DNA of 64,000 nucleotides from Elysia chlorotica (GCA_003991915.1 RQTK01001080.1:60453-124452), one strand, 5' to 3'; numbered from the stretch's first letter, positions 40,895 through 53,880 are shown. Numbers and translations are program-made. Notes: generated from the letters alone by a model not told the origin.

Positions 40895-41400
40895 ACGGCT
40901 AGTAAGTACTTGCTAGTAAGCCTGCGGTAGCTTATACCTCGTTGCAAGCCTTTTTTCTCTCATATTCTTACGACTCGTCGTAAGCCTTCTAATTCTCATA
41001 CTTACGCCACGTCGTAAACCTTCTTATTCTCATATTCGTAGGCCACGTCGTAAGCCTTCTTATTCTCACATTCTTACGACTCGTCGTAATCCTTCCTATT
41101 CTCATATTCTTACGACTCGTCGTAAGCCTTCTTATTCTCATATTCTTACGCCACGTCGTAATCCTTCTTATTCTCATATTCTTACGCCTCGTCGTAATCC
41201 TTCTTATTCTTACTATTCCTACGACTCTTCGCAAGCCTTCTTATTCTTACTATTCCCACGACTCGTCGCAAGCCTTCTTATTCTAATAATCCTACGACTC
41301 GTCACAAGCCTTCTTTCTCTCATATTTTTACGACTTGTCATCACCCTCTTATTCTCACTATTCTTACGACGAGATGTAAGCTACAGCGGCGTTGTACGTT
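40895..41400. repeat. 36-bp minisatellite with palindromic core, about 12 units
   Basis: The unit is ttacgactcgtcgtaagcct plus tcttattctcatattc. Its core CTTACGACTCGTCGTAAG is a near-perfect palindrome in many units. Units vary by a few bases, and one later unit is 37 bases. The flanks match the outer arms of the foldback element at 31226, with agtact...gtagctta on the left and gtaagcta...gttgtac on the right. Confidence 0.93.
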
Positions 41401-41418
41401 CCGTCCTTAAGTACACAT

Positions 41419-41419
41419 A

Positions 41420-41450
<31 letters not shown>

Positions 41451-41469
41451 GATAGAGAGAGAGAGAGAT
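41419..41469. repeat. (AG)n microsatellite
   Basis: Short AG repeat with a few interruptions directly right of the minisatellite. Confidence 0.93.
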
Positions 41470-41860
41470 AAAGGTGAATTGAATCTTAAAAACAAACACA
41501 AGAACAAAAAGTCCTTTCAAACAATTTAAAACAGAACAAAGTTTTCCTCAAATTCGTTTTGATTTAGTATGAAAGTAAATTTCAAATACAGGCAAGCGTT
41601 CAAAGTCCATAACAGTAAAATTTCACATACACTTCGATAAGTTTAACTGTCATATTGCAAATCTTTTGTGGAGCTTTAAAGTTAAAACATCAATTTAAAA
41701 AAATACTTGAATTATGAGGAGATTGTACAATAAACTCTTTTTTTTTCCTTTCAGAACTTAATCAAACATAAACCACATTAAAAAATTTAAATTAAAAGAA
41801 AAAAAGAAAACGTGATAAACAACAGACAGGTACTGCATTACATGTCTCTCACAATATTGT

Positions 41861-42043
41861 GGACTGACCCCAAGACTGACGTCTGACAATTGTATGTGCT
41901 ACCACACGAGACAGAGCGGGGATACCACGACTCCAGTCCCAGCCAGTCACAGTAAACTGACACCGATCCAACCAGTAGGGCTCGAACCACTGACCTTTTG
42001 CAACGGAGGCCAATTTTCTACCCTAGGGCCACCGCGCATCCCG
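41861..42043 (-). mobile_element. tRNA-derived SINE, family A copy 3
   Basis: The fullest copy. On - the head carries GGTTCGAGCCC (plus 41978-41988) as B box and GGTGGCCCTAGGGTAG as A-box region. The body then includes GTCAGACGTCAGTCTTGGGG. The same layout as copy 1 at 3362. Confidence 0.75.
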
Positions 42044-42049
42044 AAAGTA

Positions 42050-45000
42050 AACAAACAGTTCTCTTAAACCATGTATAACTTAGTTAACTTTGCATGTAGT
42101 TCACATAAAACTAAGTCTTTTAGGTACCATGTGCAGGGCAAAAAGTCTGTCTCAACTATGTACAGCATGGTTAATGCTGTATCAGATATTTTAGATAAAT
42201 AAACAGTTCTTAAACTAATCAAATGCATGGCACTATACAAGCACCTTTAGAAAACAATAAATACATTGTAATTTGCACTGAACAGCTAGTCCACCAACTG
42301 GATTTTTTAAAAGAGCTAGATCTATAGGTCTCGTCTCGTCATATGTCGTGAAACCCACAATAGACTGTGTGATTTGGTAAAGCGGGGATGCGAATAACGG
42401 AACTGTGTTATTCTCATTGCGTTCTGGTTGATTTGTATGAAATAAGTATAATTGTTCTTTAAGAGGTTCTATAGATTAACTGCCTTCAACGCATTGCCAA
42501 TATAATGTGCCTTTCAACATTTTTTTTTATTACGAATGCAAGAATTCACGTCTTTCTATAGTTTCGCTCTTTAGTCCCAGATTTTAACCATCATTCTCAT
42601 TTTCAATTTTCGTTTGAAATTCTTTCCTTAATTACTCTTGTATGGTAAAGCATTACTCGCCAGTCATGAAGGAAAGAAACAAGATATAGACTGAAATAAT
42701 TGCAAAATATGCCAAGTAAAAGATATAAATGCAATACTTATTTCACTCTCTTTGTTCAAAGATGACGATCAAAACTGGGTTTTTTTTTGGTCGTCTCTCT
42801 TTTTTGAACTAACTGTACTGTCGATTAGAAAAGGCGGTACTGGGCTGTAAACTCAAGTGGACCCACATGGCTCGCCAAATCCACTTACTTTTTCAAATTG
42901 TTGCCTCAAGAGGAACATTAAAATGAAATCAGTACCGACGCACGGTTAAGATAAGATTCTTAAACAACCCTTGCCGTCATTTCTTCCAAGCTTCTTAATA
43001 TCACAATTGTTTCAAGTATTTTTTTCAACTCTTTTTTTTGTGACATTCTATGTGGTACCTAAGTTTTGAAATTTAATTTTTTAAGTTTCAAATCGACACA
43101 TTATTTTGAATCTAATCTCCAAATAATTATCCTAAAGCTGAGTTTATCCACACTATGAAAGAAGTTGGAGAAGGTGCTGATCACACAAGAGCAACAACAT
43201 GCTAGTATTTTATTATTTCACGAACCAGTCCTAACTATTTTCAGTTTTGGAAAGCAAAAACTATTATTAAATGATTAAAGTTTATAAATGCATCTTGTAA
43301 GTTCCTTTCATCGTATGAGTTAACTGTATGCAATGCACAAGGCACGTCCGTGTCTCTGATGAAAATTTCTCCATTCTGATTGAACGAATCCACGCCTTCC
43401 TTTTTGCTTTGTTCTTTTAGGACGAGCATAATGTGTACCGCTTTCGGAATTACATTTAGAACTTAGGATAAGCGTTGATAATTTTCATATTACCTTTTGT
43501 TTCAATTATTGTTCTTGATCACTGTTACTGGGCAGTGAAGCTTTGATCGCCGGTAATGAAGGAAAGAATGACGAGGTAGACAAAATCAGAACATTGTTCT
43601 TTCAAATCAAATAAATAGAACTGTTGTTTCCATCACCGATAAGTGATAAAAAAAAATAATTAAAAGAACAACCAAACAAACAACGCATTGTAGGTACGGA
43701 TATTGTGACTGCAGTAGATGTAAGCTGTGGTTCTGTAAGATGCCTTTTGGTAATATAAAATGCCTGCGTAATAAAGCAGCAGCAGCATCATAGCAACATT
43801 TTAAATATTTCATACAGCACAGTATGTATATTTTGGGGGGTAAAAGGGAAATTGACATATTTTATGCAGAATATTTATGAGTTAACTGTTTGCAACATAT
43901 TACGCTCATCTGAGCAGTTTTTAAGGTTATTCATAATTTATAATAACGAAAATATACGATTATAAAAATAACCTCAATATATTAAATTGATGTAAATTAT
44001 TTCCGATTTGTTTTTTTTTCGTAACGGTTTTTCTTTCTCCGGATGTAAAAACACTTCGATTTGAACATAAATTTTGACATTTTTGTTTTGAAATTATCGT
44101 TCTTTGTATCTATTGAGTTGAGGCAGAGAAACAAGAGAGAGATGAAAGTAATCAAAACATAAAGGAATACACACTCAGAAATCACGTGGTATTTGGATAA
44201 TGTTGGAAAACTTCACAACCATAATACATTTCAGACCGGACTCACTGGAGTAATATTGGTAACTACAAATCGTCGGTGCTGGTAACAAAACTTATGTCAA
44301 TTTACAGAAAAAAAAAGATTAAACTTTGTTTTAATTTCCGTAAAAAGCAAGTATTTTTATGCGTATACCAATTCGACAACACTGAAATTAAAACGTGTTT
44401 TCTTCATCTTTTCTGTTGGGAAGGAAATAAAGTCGAGATAGAGGGGCAGCGTTTTTGAGAGAATCCTGAAGAGTTTATCAAACTTTTACACAAAGATGTT
44501 AAAATCTGCAAGTAAAACATATCAACGGATCGTTAGTACAGCCGAAATCTATCAAGGAAATATTTCATTTTAAATGTTTAAAAATAAATTAGGCAACAGT
44601 TCCTTGTTAAATTGACAGACATTTCAAATCTATACACACTTAAAATAGACAGAGAAGAGATAGCTTATGGTTCTCGAAGAAAAAAAACAAAACAAGTAAG
44701 ACTATAGTTATGCGGTCGTTCCGTCAATAAAGACACAAAATACGACACAGGCCACATCTTACATTGCTGGACAAGGAATAACTCAGTTTCCATAATATGA
44801 AGATGAATTCTTACCTTTTTGCTTGAACAACCATCCATTCGAATATGTAAAATAAACACCAATAAAAATGTGAGAAAAAAAGATTGTCGTTACTAAAAAA
44901 GTAGTTATATTAGTGAAGCGGTCTCTTTGCCTAAAAAATCACAATAATATTTGTAATGTTATGTTTATGTGATACAAAAAACCTGGCTGTTTCAAAGGAA

Positions 45001-45390
45001 AAGTGTTATAATTCTAGTGGTTTAGATGAATTGAGGATTCTGGTATAAAAATAGTTTTCGAGAACAAAAATAACATAACCTACGGATATGAAGACATTTA
45101 AAAACAAACATTGAATAGATAAATTCGTATGCTTACAAAGTTGATCTTTGTAGTTCTTATCGCGATATGTTAGTGCATCATCATTTTAAGAGTTTGATTG
45201 AAGATCAATTTGAGAAAATTTTAGTCGAGATTATATAAAAAGCTCGAACTTTAAACCTCTTAGCTTACTTCTAACATATAATGATATAATTGAGAGGTAA
45301 CGGACGCAAGGAGGAGTACTTAAGCATTGGGACGGAGATTGGGAATGGGTGTGAGTAAAGAAAAGGATGGGAGGGGTGGGTGGGGGTGTA
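42050..45390. other. AT-rich stretch without recognised gene
   Basis: No coding, RNA or element signal could be supported on either strand. Confidence 0.5.
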
Positions 45391-45401
45391 GTGCTATAGC
45401 T

Positions 45402-45507
45402 CTAAGACGCGGCTGATCCCCTCCTGTTCCTCCGTCACCACCTTGTTGATATAGGTTTTGCGATATACAAGATCTTGAAGGATGACATAGTCGGGCCACT
45501 AAGGTAT
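45402..45507 (-). CDS. candidate terminal exon, unidentified
   Basis: After a TACCTTAG acceptor-like site, the - strand reads WPDYVILQDLVYRKTYINKV then VTEEQEGISRVLEL and TAG. The even residue make-up and higher G/C than the neighbourhood make it exon-like. No upstream exon and no family were recognised, so it may be a retroposed or chance frame. Confidence 0.25.
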
Positions 45508-45554
45508 GGGGTGTTCTCAACGCTCATTGGCTCCATTAGTGTAGAATAGAGCTA

Positions 45555-45740
45555 TGGTTGGACGCCTGTGAAGATTCCTTAACAGATCGTCTTCGTTTTC
45601 TCTATGGGCCCGGTGATCACAAGGCCTGTGGTAATTCCTGCCAAGCCCTCCCCGCCTTCTACTCAATCTACTACCGCGCTACCGAGAACTTCTGGCGCGC
45701 AGCAAAACACGAAACCCGCAATAAGTGCGCGCTTGAGGGA
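45555..45740 (+). CDS. G/C-rich exon-like open stretch, unidentified
   Basis: Reads DSLTDRLRFLYGPGDHKACG then NSCQALPAFYSIYYRATENF on +, without a stop over about 80 codons. G/C content is well above the surroundings. No donor or acceptor pair is convincing and an overlapping frame is also open, so coding status is doubtful. Confidence 0.22.
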
Positions 45741-45770
45741 AAAAGTGTGGAGGGGATTTGGAGGGGGGGG

Positions 45771-45975
45771 GTTGGGGGTGCAACGGTAGGGGCGCCCGAC
45801 TTCTAAGCAGCGCGTTGCTGGTTCGATTCCTGGTCTGATCATCGTGGTTTTTTTCTACTGCTTGGGTCCGTGTCTGTATTATGTGATAGGCCAAGTCACG
45901 GGTAACCCTCTCTAGGCACCTATCGTCGTGATCGGGCTGTAGAAAAGCTTTCGGAATGCGAGCGTGTTTGCGTTT
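45771..45975 (+). mobile_element. tRNA-derived SINE, family B
   Basis: The head reads GTGCAACGGTAGGGGCGCCC (A-box region) and GGTTCGATTCC (B box, 45820-45830), followed by a body with gtgataggccaagtcacggg and gatcgggctgtagaaaagct. The head is tRNA-like, but the 5' end does not close a cloverleaf. Its body differs from that of family A. Confidence 0.72.
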
Positions 45976-46429
45976 GCAACAAGCTTAATTTTATATTTTT
46001 TAGAGTTGAAACAAGTACATGCACTGAGAGTTGCTCAAGACATTGCATTGTGAACTCATTACTTGTTTTTTTTCTTCAATCAAGTTGAAAGAATTCACTT
46101 GGCATTACCCTTTTGAATCAATAACAATTTGACATCCAAGCAGCATTCTATTCATTTTTTTCACCAGCACGCAAAGAAACTCTAAAATAGCTTCATGACT
46201 TTCTTTGGATTAATAACAAACAGCAGGTCTAATTGCTAAAGCTACACTATTTGAACTGTCCCTTTTAACTCTTTGCAGCTACAACTATATGCCTTGGAAC
46301 CCTTGAAACGATTTATACCCTTTAACTCAGATGAGTGTTAAATAATAATAAAAAATGAACAAACCAAAATTTTTATGATAATTTCATATGCAAAGCATAT
46401 AAAAGCATATGTTTTCGATCACCAAATGA

Positions 46430-46965
46430 TAGTTAAAGAGGAAGGTAAAGAGACAAAGATATGGTTTATAAAAAATGAGCTCCTTGCATTAAAAGAAAAA
46501 CGGAAATCAGACTGGTCTGATGGTTTGAAAGGCTGGATTTTTAAGTATTGTTTTGTGCAGCTCAGCTCAATTTACACATTTTTGTTTAACTGGTCTATAC
46601 GTGAACACCTCTTGCCATCGATTTGGAAAACATCTGAAATCATTCAGGTGCCTAAAAAATCTAACATAAAACGAATTAAATGATCTTAAGCCGCTTACCT
46701 TAACCTCTGTGTTCACAAAATGTTTAGAAAAGATAATTGTCAAGGAGCTTAAGAAGTGCTTATCTGCTTTTCAAGATTCCATGCAGTTTGTTTATAGAGA
46801 GAAAAGAAATGTTAAAGATGCCATTACTTGTATTTCTACACAACGATTACAAACACCTTGATGTTCCTAGATATTATTGTAGAATATTGTTTATAGATTT
46901 TTCGATAGATTTCAATACCATGCAACTGTCACCATTTAGCTTTAATATATAACCTCTGGTACCAT
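46430..46965 (+). mobile_element. LINE reverse transcriptase remnant (N-terminal part)
   Basis: Frame 1 reads DGLKGWIFKYCFVQLSSIYT then LFNWSIREHLLPSIWKTSEI and VPKKSNIK. After a frame change near 46675 it continues LNDLKPLTLTSVFTKCLEKI. A third frame gives HLDVPRYYCRILFIDFSIDF. These are fingers and palm motifs of non-LTR reverse transcriptases, including the first catalytic Asp in LFIDFS. At least two frame changes break it. CR1/L2/Rex-like affinity is likely. Confidence 0.78.
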
Positions 46966-47659
46966 TTTACAGGTGGGAAGGGGAGTAGAAATTAATACTT
47001 TCAACGGTATCCATTAATGTGTGTGGTGTGCAGCTCAATTAATGAATGATATAAATGAGGTATGGACACACAAATCTGCATGAAAATTAAATGGAAGTTT
47101 TTTTCTGTGGCAAACACGTGTAATATCACACTATGATTGAAAGAGTTAAAAACAGAATATCTTTGCCCCATGTTTGTGATCGATTTTAATGTGATAAAAA
47201 CTATAAGAAAGTTATAATATATCTGTGTTGATATTTTTTTTCAGAAGTCTTAAAAGGCCACACAAGAGACTAAGGCAACTTGATCGGTGGCATCGGACAA
47301 TCTAAAAAAGCAAAGACAGGGCGGCCATGTATATAATCATAAGCGCTCTAAAGGTGTCACAATTAAACAGAAAACTGCTTGGGTTGTTGACAGTTCGAAA
47401 TGTCGCCATAGATGCTCTTTCAATGTTTATGACTCTCACGGGACTAAGTCTACCTTTTTATGTCAAATTCACTGAAAGAATTAGCAAGCAAAGGAAGCGT
47501 ACAAAGTATGAAGCAAGATGGAGACAATACACAGTTTTGTATTATTTAGAAAATCATGTCACACAGCAGAAAATTCTATATAGTGCTGACGTTGGACGTT
47601 CAACCATCTAAAAACCAGCAAAAAATTGAAGCAAGATGATGAGGATGAAAAGAAGGGAG

Positions 47660-47815
47660 GTGATGAAAGTGTTGATTTATGATGATGATCATTATGGTCA
47701 CAATGAAGCTTGTGTTTTGTAAGGATGATGATTATGAGGAGGACAATAGTGTTGATTTACGATGATGATTATGCGGAGAACAATGAGAAAAATGTTGATT
47801 TATGGTGATGTGTAA
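47660..47815. repeat. imperfect minisatellite (GTTGATTTAYGATGATG)
   Basis: The phrase gttgatttatgatgatg recurs at about 47669, 47752 and 47794 with GA/ATG-rich spacers. It is too irregular to fix a unit. Confidence 0.6.
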
Positions 47816-47819
47816 GTAT

Positions 47820-50040
47820 TTTAAACAGAGTCCATGGAAAGATTCCAATGATGTACAAAACAATTGCTAAAAACACTTTTTTTTAAAGATCAAAGTATAA
47901 GTGGGCCAGAGCCAATAACTTGGGCCGAAATTCCGCCACACTGACGGTGTCAAACCATAGGTATTTCCGGAAGATCCAACCATTTTTAAATATACAACAG
48001 GCGCCTCGGATTCGATATATCAATTCTACTCATTTATAAAAAGCATTTTTCCTACAAATTTGTAAAGCTAAATTGTATTTTCCTCAAAACACCGTTTTTC
48101 TCACTTATTTACTATATCCTCCTTTATTTTCTTACCAAATGCTCCGTAACTTTTACCACTGATGTTTCTTACAAGTTTCAATAATCTGTGTAGCAGAATT
48201 TTCGAAAATTGATTAGTTTTGGAGGTATCCCCATCTTTTTTGTTTTGGCAAGGGGTATAATCGATAAACCAAGCACGTGGCAATTAGTTTTGTTTTGATG
48301 AAGATATCAAAATTTTGTAACAACATTTTAAGAGGTTTTTAGCAAACATCTCACAAAGTTTGGTTATACTTTGTCCAAACATTCGGAGGCTTACATTTTA
48401 AAATTTACCTCTAATTTCAAGATGGCGATCGTTACCGTAGCAACTGAAAGTTATTTGCTAACAAAATAAGTTTGTGCCTAATTTGAATATGGGCTTAGTT
48501 GTTGTTACAATGTACAATAGATCCTTATTGGCGCACCCTACGTAAGAAAACAAATTGTTAAAATGCCATATTGTTCTTATTTACACTTCCACAAGCAATA
48601 CTAAATCTCTAACCAACCCGGATCGACAAGAAACAGATAGGAAGACACATGTGGTTTAAAAAACAACAACAATGGATCAAGTGCTTGAGTGCCCGTTACG
48701 AACGCAGTGCACTTTCCAAATGTTAGAGACTGAAAAGGGGTATAGATTTTTTTGTCTTCTTCCTTCATTCAAGTGCTGGAAAAAGAGCGTTGGTGGGACG
48801 GTTAGTCATTTGTCAATAGCGACATGCACTCCTTAACAACGCACCTTTGAAGAGTTAAAAACACAAAAACTTAGTGCATTCCAATACTCACTTCTTAAAG
48901 CAGGCGTCCATAGTGAACTTACACAATAGAAAAAAGACAACCACCCCTCATGAAAAAAGGAATAAAAGAGCAAAACATTACGTAATTTTGGAGTTTGAAA
49001 TGACACCTGAAATAACAGAACAAACAGTGCAACTTGGCACGTAATCGCAACAAAAACGGTACAAACTTTCAAACGAACTTGTAAAATTTTACGTGTTTTC
49101 TGCTGGAGAGGATTGCCTTAACTATAACAACGAGATTTAAAGAGCACGATACAATATTTAAAATGAAGAAGACATTCACTCTCTCTTCCAGCTTCGTCCA
49201 CGGGGTCTCAATACGCCTTTAAAACATAACGCACTGTTTTAAACTGGTGCCAGAAGAGTCATTAGTATTGTACCTTGTGAACTCATTTAGAGCAGGATGT
49301 GAGAGAATAACCAGGTGTGTGCCTCGTGACCCCCCACTTAAGCAGCACAATCCCATACATGATCGAATAAGTAATCTACATCTCGTAGAAAGGCAATTAA
49401 CATTCTTTGGGCATATAAACCAAGCCGGCTAAATAAAAAAACAACAACAATAGCGTTATGTGGCAAAACAGATGAAACAAAAACTGACGGAAACAATGCA
49501 CACCATAATACAATAATACGTATATTCTGAACAGTGTTACAACGACCAAAGAAACACATACCAATATTTCGTTTTGTGCGACTAAGAACAACTGAAAACA
49601 GAAAGAAATAGAGGGCCATGAGCGGCGCTGCATATAATTGATCGAACACACAAAGGAATAGAAGACCGGTGAATATCAGAGAATAATGCGAACTTCAGAT
49701 TTTGCCTTTCTCAATATGTAAAATGTCAAACTAAATTTTAAATTGTAAACAATCTTACCCTGTTCAAACTGAAAGTTGTTGCAAATTTTGCAATAACAGT
49801 TTTTGCTTTTTATCTTATGATCTGTTAGTACTAAATAACCCCGTCAGGAAAAAGTACCTTTTGGTCTATTAAGTAATACTTTTCAAAACAATTTAATGGT
49901 TACCAAGGCTTAAGGAGGAACGAGAAAACAAATATCAACATCAGCAGCAACCCTAAAAAAATCCCACAAAACAGAACAACAATAACACAATCCTAACAGA
50001 AAAAGACGATTAAAAGTATAAAAAATACAAAATTCAACAG
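47820..50040. other. stretch without recognised gene
   Basis: Nothing could be supported on either strand. Confidence 0.5.

Positions 50041-50103
<63 letters not shown>
50041..50103. repeat. (CT)n microsatellite
   Basis: CT repeat. A similar AG-rich patch follows at 50390-50480 in inverted relation. Confidence 0.95.
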
Positions 50104-50106
<3 letters not shown>

Positions 50107-50384
50107 TATCCCCTCTATCTATTTACTTATTCATCCTATTCTTTCTATTACTGCAATCTACTTATTTATCTATCTCTTTCTCTGTTTTTTTCCTTCTGTC
50201 TATCTATTTATCTCAATCTAAAACGCAGTTTGCTACTTATGTTAGAGCGGAAAGAGGAGGGGCGGCTTAGTCTGGTCTTAAAAGTCTGAAGCACCCTCGA
50301 CATTCTCTCTGTCTCTGTCTCTCTGTGTCTCTCCCCCTCCCTCCGCAAGATAAGTACCAAAGTACCTCCATAATCTCCACATGG

Positions 50385-50520
50385 AAGTGCCGAGAGAGAG
50401 ATAGAGATAGAGAGAGAAACAGAGAGAATCAGAGAGAAGCAAAGAAAGAGAGAGAGAGAGAGATAGAGAGAGAGAAGTTGAATAAGACAAACATACAGAA
50501 AAACAGACAGAGAGAAATAT
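50385..50520. repeat. AG-rich tract
   Basis: Imperfect AG/AGAT/AGAA repeat. Confidence 0.9.
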
Positions 50521-50904
50521 AAACAGAGAGACATATACGAACAGATAAAAGAAAAAAGCAAGGTCCTGATTTGTTTTCTCTAGGCGATGGGAAATCGGGA
50601 AAATATTTTGACGCTTACTGTAATCTTTTTGTTTGTCTTTTCTTTGTAGTATGATGAGACATAATAATATGGTCGTTTCTTAATCTCTCTCGCTCACTAT
50701 TTTCAAAACAATTTCTAGAGTTTATTTCGTGTTTTTTACGTGCGTGAAATAAATTTTCTTTGCATGGACGACTTGTTCTCAGCACATTATATCTGCCTCT
50801 TCTCTCCTTAATCTGGGTTCACTCCTACTGATAAGATCGCCCTCTTCACTTCATTTTTCATTATCGTACTCGCATTTCTCCCTTACTCCCTCTCCCAATC
50901 TTTA

Positions 50905-50911
50905 CTCTCTC

Positions 50912-50947
<36 letters not shown>
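50905..50947. repeat. (CT)n microsatellite
   Basis: CT repeat followed by CCTCC-rich DNA. Confidence 0.94.
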
Positions 50948-50951
<4 letters not shown>

Positions 50952-51252
50952 TGCCTCCCTCCTCCTCCCTCTCTGGCCCGTGACCATGATGCCTAATCTA
51001 CTAAAGGCGACTGGAACATGGACGTGGTTTAAGCAGGCACACGTCTCGTGGGACATTAGCAAAGTCGGAGAGGCACAGAACATCAGTCTGCTGTGGTGCT
51101 TCTTCAAATTTGTGACAAGACTAAATTGCATTTGACTATTCGTAGCATCAAAAGCTTGGAGGTACCTTCTTTTACTGCAAAGGAATCCTTCACTTTCTGA
51201 AAAACACTTCGAAATTAAGTGTGTCTTGAAAAAAATAGTTAACGAGAAACAG

Positions 51253-51423
51253 AGAGAAGAGGGAAAGATTCGAAGAGAAAAGAGATATTATAGAGAGTGA
51301 TAATAGAGATAGAGAGACAGGCTTCCAGATAAGAGAGAGAGAGAGAGTGAGAGGGAAAGATTCGAAGAGAAAGAGATATTATAGAGAGTGATAATAGAGA
51401 TAGAGAGACAGGCTTCCAGATAG
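51253..51423. repeat. tandem duplication, unit about 92 bp, two copies
   Basis: agggaaagattcgaagagaa...gagacaggcttccagata occurs twice in direct tandem, separated by AG-rich DNA. The two copies are almost identical, so the duplication looks recent. Confidence 0.9.
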
Positions 51424-52467
51424 ACAAAGTATGAAAGAATTTGAGAGGGACGAAGAGGGGACGATTAAAATGAAGACTAAAATGGAAGAAAGGATATATG
51501 AGGACGAATGCCAACTGATATAAAAGGGACAGGGAGTGCAGAAAGGAAATAAATACATATATAAAGAGGAAAAAATCCTTTACCTAAAAACGTCTTATTG
51601 TAGTATTTTAGAAACAGTCCAGGGAAAATAGCGAGAAACACAATTAGGCCCAGCCTACAACTAATTGCCTTCTAAGTGTTTTTTTTACATTTCCATGTTG
51701 TTGACATCTAAACCATAACATACTAAAAGTTTTTTGCCGTAAGTGTGGCGGAACATGGTTTTTTAGAGGCAAATCTTCATCAAGTTCAAGTTTTCAAAAA
51801 ACGCATTAATTTCTAAATACATCACAAACCATCTAATACATCTGTAGATAACTCTATTATAAAGTTTTAAACTTATAGTAGACTAGGTTTAGATGACAGT
51901 CAAATTGTAAGCATCTTTTATTATATTTTTTATTTTTTATTAAAACCCATATTCTCTGTTTCTATTTTTCAAGGTATATAATTATATTTACAAAAGAGTT
52001 AACATAAAAAAAAGAATACTAGTAATTTAATCAACTATTTACATGTTTGTGTTTGTTCACCTCTAAGCTATACTAAAAGTTAACCGGGAGGTCAACGGTA
52101 ATTAAGGGCATTTTATAAAAACATCTTAAAAACAAAATCGCAAACTATAAATTACAAGTGTAGCAATCGTATGATTTATTTATATAAAAATAGCAAACCA
52201 TTAACTTTATTACATCTATGGACAAATCTATTACAAAACTTTAGGCGCCTAGCTAGCTAGGTTTAAGTGACATGGGGCTTTCAACTTTCGTTTATTACAC
52301 AGAGATAGAGCAACATATTTCCGCATAACCCGTATTTCTGCGTTTCCATATTCGAGGTCTGAATCTTTGAAAATACATTCTTTTTACATTTTTGCTACAC
52401 ATAAAACTGTATATATCACGGCTATCACTTAAGATAAGAATATATTTTGAGATAGTGTTACTATTGT

Positions 52468-52468
52468 A

Positions 52469-52554
<86 letters not shown>

Positions 52555-52556
52555 GT
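52468..52556. repeat. (ATT)n microsatellite
   Basis: Nearly 90 bases of ATT repeat, followed by a short ATC run that abuts the LINE remnant. Confidence 0.97.
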
Positions 52557-52589
52557 TAATTATTATCATCATCATCATCATCATAATCA

Positions 52590-53610
52590 TCTAGAAATAG
52601 CGTGGTTGCTTTCTGAATTGCATGGAGCGCTGCGTGGAAATTGGATGCCAGTTTGCATGTATGAAAAGAATGTTTTTGAGATGATCCATCTGGATATTTT
52701 ATTACAATTCCTGAGCCTCCATTTCTGGTTGCATTTTCAGCCGAACCATCAGTGTAGACATTGTACCAGGTTTCAGAGGGATTATTCTCCTGTATATACT
52801 CCAGAGGTTTGGACTTTATGGTAGAATTGCTTCCAGGTGAATTTCTGTGATAATTTTGCATATTTCAGGGTAGAAATTGTATTATCGAGTTGGATTTAGG
52901 AGCTAAATTTTGTCTGCTTTTTGGGCAGGCCGTTGGCATGACTGTAGGACATGGGCTTTGCTGTTTTCCTAAAACTAGATCTTTTGATGCGAAATGAATT
53001 GAGTTCTGAAATTTTAGTGTGCATTGGATGGCATTGCAAACGTTTATAGTTTTCAGCTTGTAAAACAACCTTTCCCTCCCTTCTCTTCTTTAGATTTTGC
53101 ATAACAGCAAGACTTTACATTTACACAATTGGTGTAGAATTAATGCCTCCACATATCATTATGAGACCCGCATTTTGTATTTGTCGAGCTTTTCAAAAAT
53201 TGTCATGATGATGCTGTGGCAAATGTTGAAGAGATGTGCTCTAGAATTGGTTGAAAACAGCCTGTATTGACTTGCTTTAGAGCTTGCATGTTGGTGCCCC
53301 AGTGAGTACCCGCAATTTTTTTAAAATAATTCTCATCTTTTGAGTTCCTCTGGATAGAGATCCTGTATATGCCACGACCAGTTTAGACGTTGATCAAAAG
53401 TGACACCAAGATAATGTTGTGTTGAGACTTGATAAATAGTGTGTCCATTTACTATAAGTTTAAGGGACAAGAGTAACATTAAAATTATCGTGCCATACTG
53501 GGCATATTGTCACAATTATCTCCTTGACACTATCAGTATTATTATTTTTGTGGGTGCAAGTGCTTTCTTTCTGCAATTAAGCAATTATTTGGAAGTTTCT
53601 AAAATGATCT
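52590..53610 (-). mobile_element. LINE remnant: RT thumb region and RNase H domain
   Basis: On -, 53470-53350 encodes LKLIVNGHTIYQVSTQHYLG then VTFDQRLNW, the usual block after the LINE polymerase core. In other frames follow ALKQVYTGCFQPILEH and similar, and 52790-52610 encodes VYTDGSAENATRNGGSGIVI and KLASNFHAALHAI, an RNase H domain. The first Asp (TDGS) is kept. The E of the usual AELHAI reads A. Several frame changes mark it as dead. Confidence 0.8.
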
Positions 53611-53769
53611 CAAGAAGTTGACTATCCTTTCATATTGTAGACGCCAGATGCATTTTGAACTGTTTATAGTTAAGTGATGGCAAACTGATGAATATTAATA
53701 AGTAAGTTTGCTTCGTGTATATAAACACAAGCAATAGACGAAGACTGAGCGAGTAAGAGCAAACGAGAA

Positions 53770-53773
<4 letters not shown>

Positions 53774-53816
<43 letters not shown>

Positions 53817-53880
53817 AGAGAGAGATAGGGAGAGGGGAGAGAGAGAAAGAAAAAGAGAGAGAGAGTGAGAGAGAAAAGAG
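53774..53880. repeat. (AG)n microsatellite
   Basis: Perfect AG repeat (to about 53811) followed by imperfect AG-rich DNA. Confidence 0.95.

Noticed and set aside
40895-41400. CRISPR-like array (36-bp units)
   Set aside because: Units are adjacent with no variable spacers, the genome is eukaryotic, and the flanks tie it to a foldback element.
45771-45845. tRNA gene
   Set aside because: Both boxes are present but no closed acceptor stem, and a SINE body follows.
47287-47611. Overlapping + frames of 62-94 residues
   Set aside because: No recognisable domain, and two frames are equally open; possibly old transposon DNA, but not supportable.
50988-51137. 50-codon + frame starting MMPNLLKATG
   Set aside because: No splice context, family or composition bias that would support coding.
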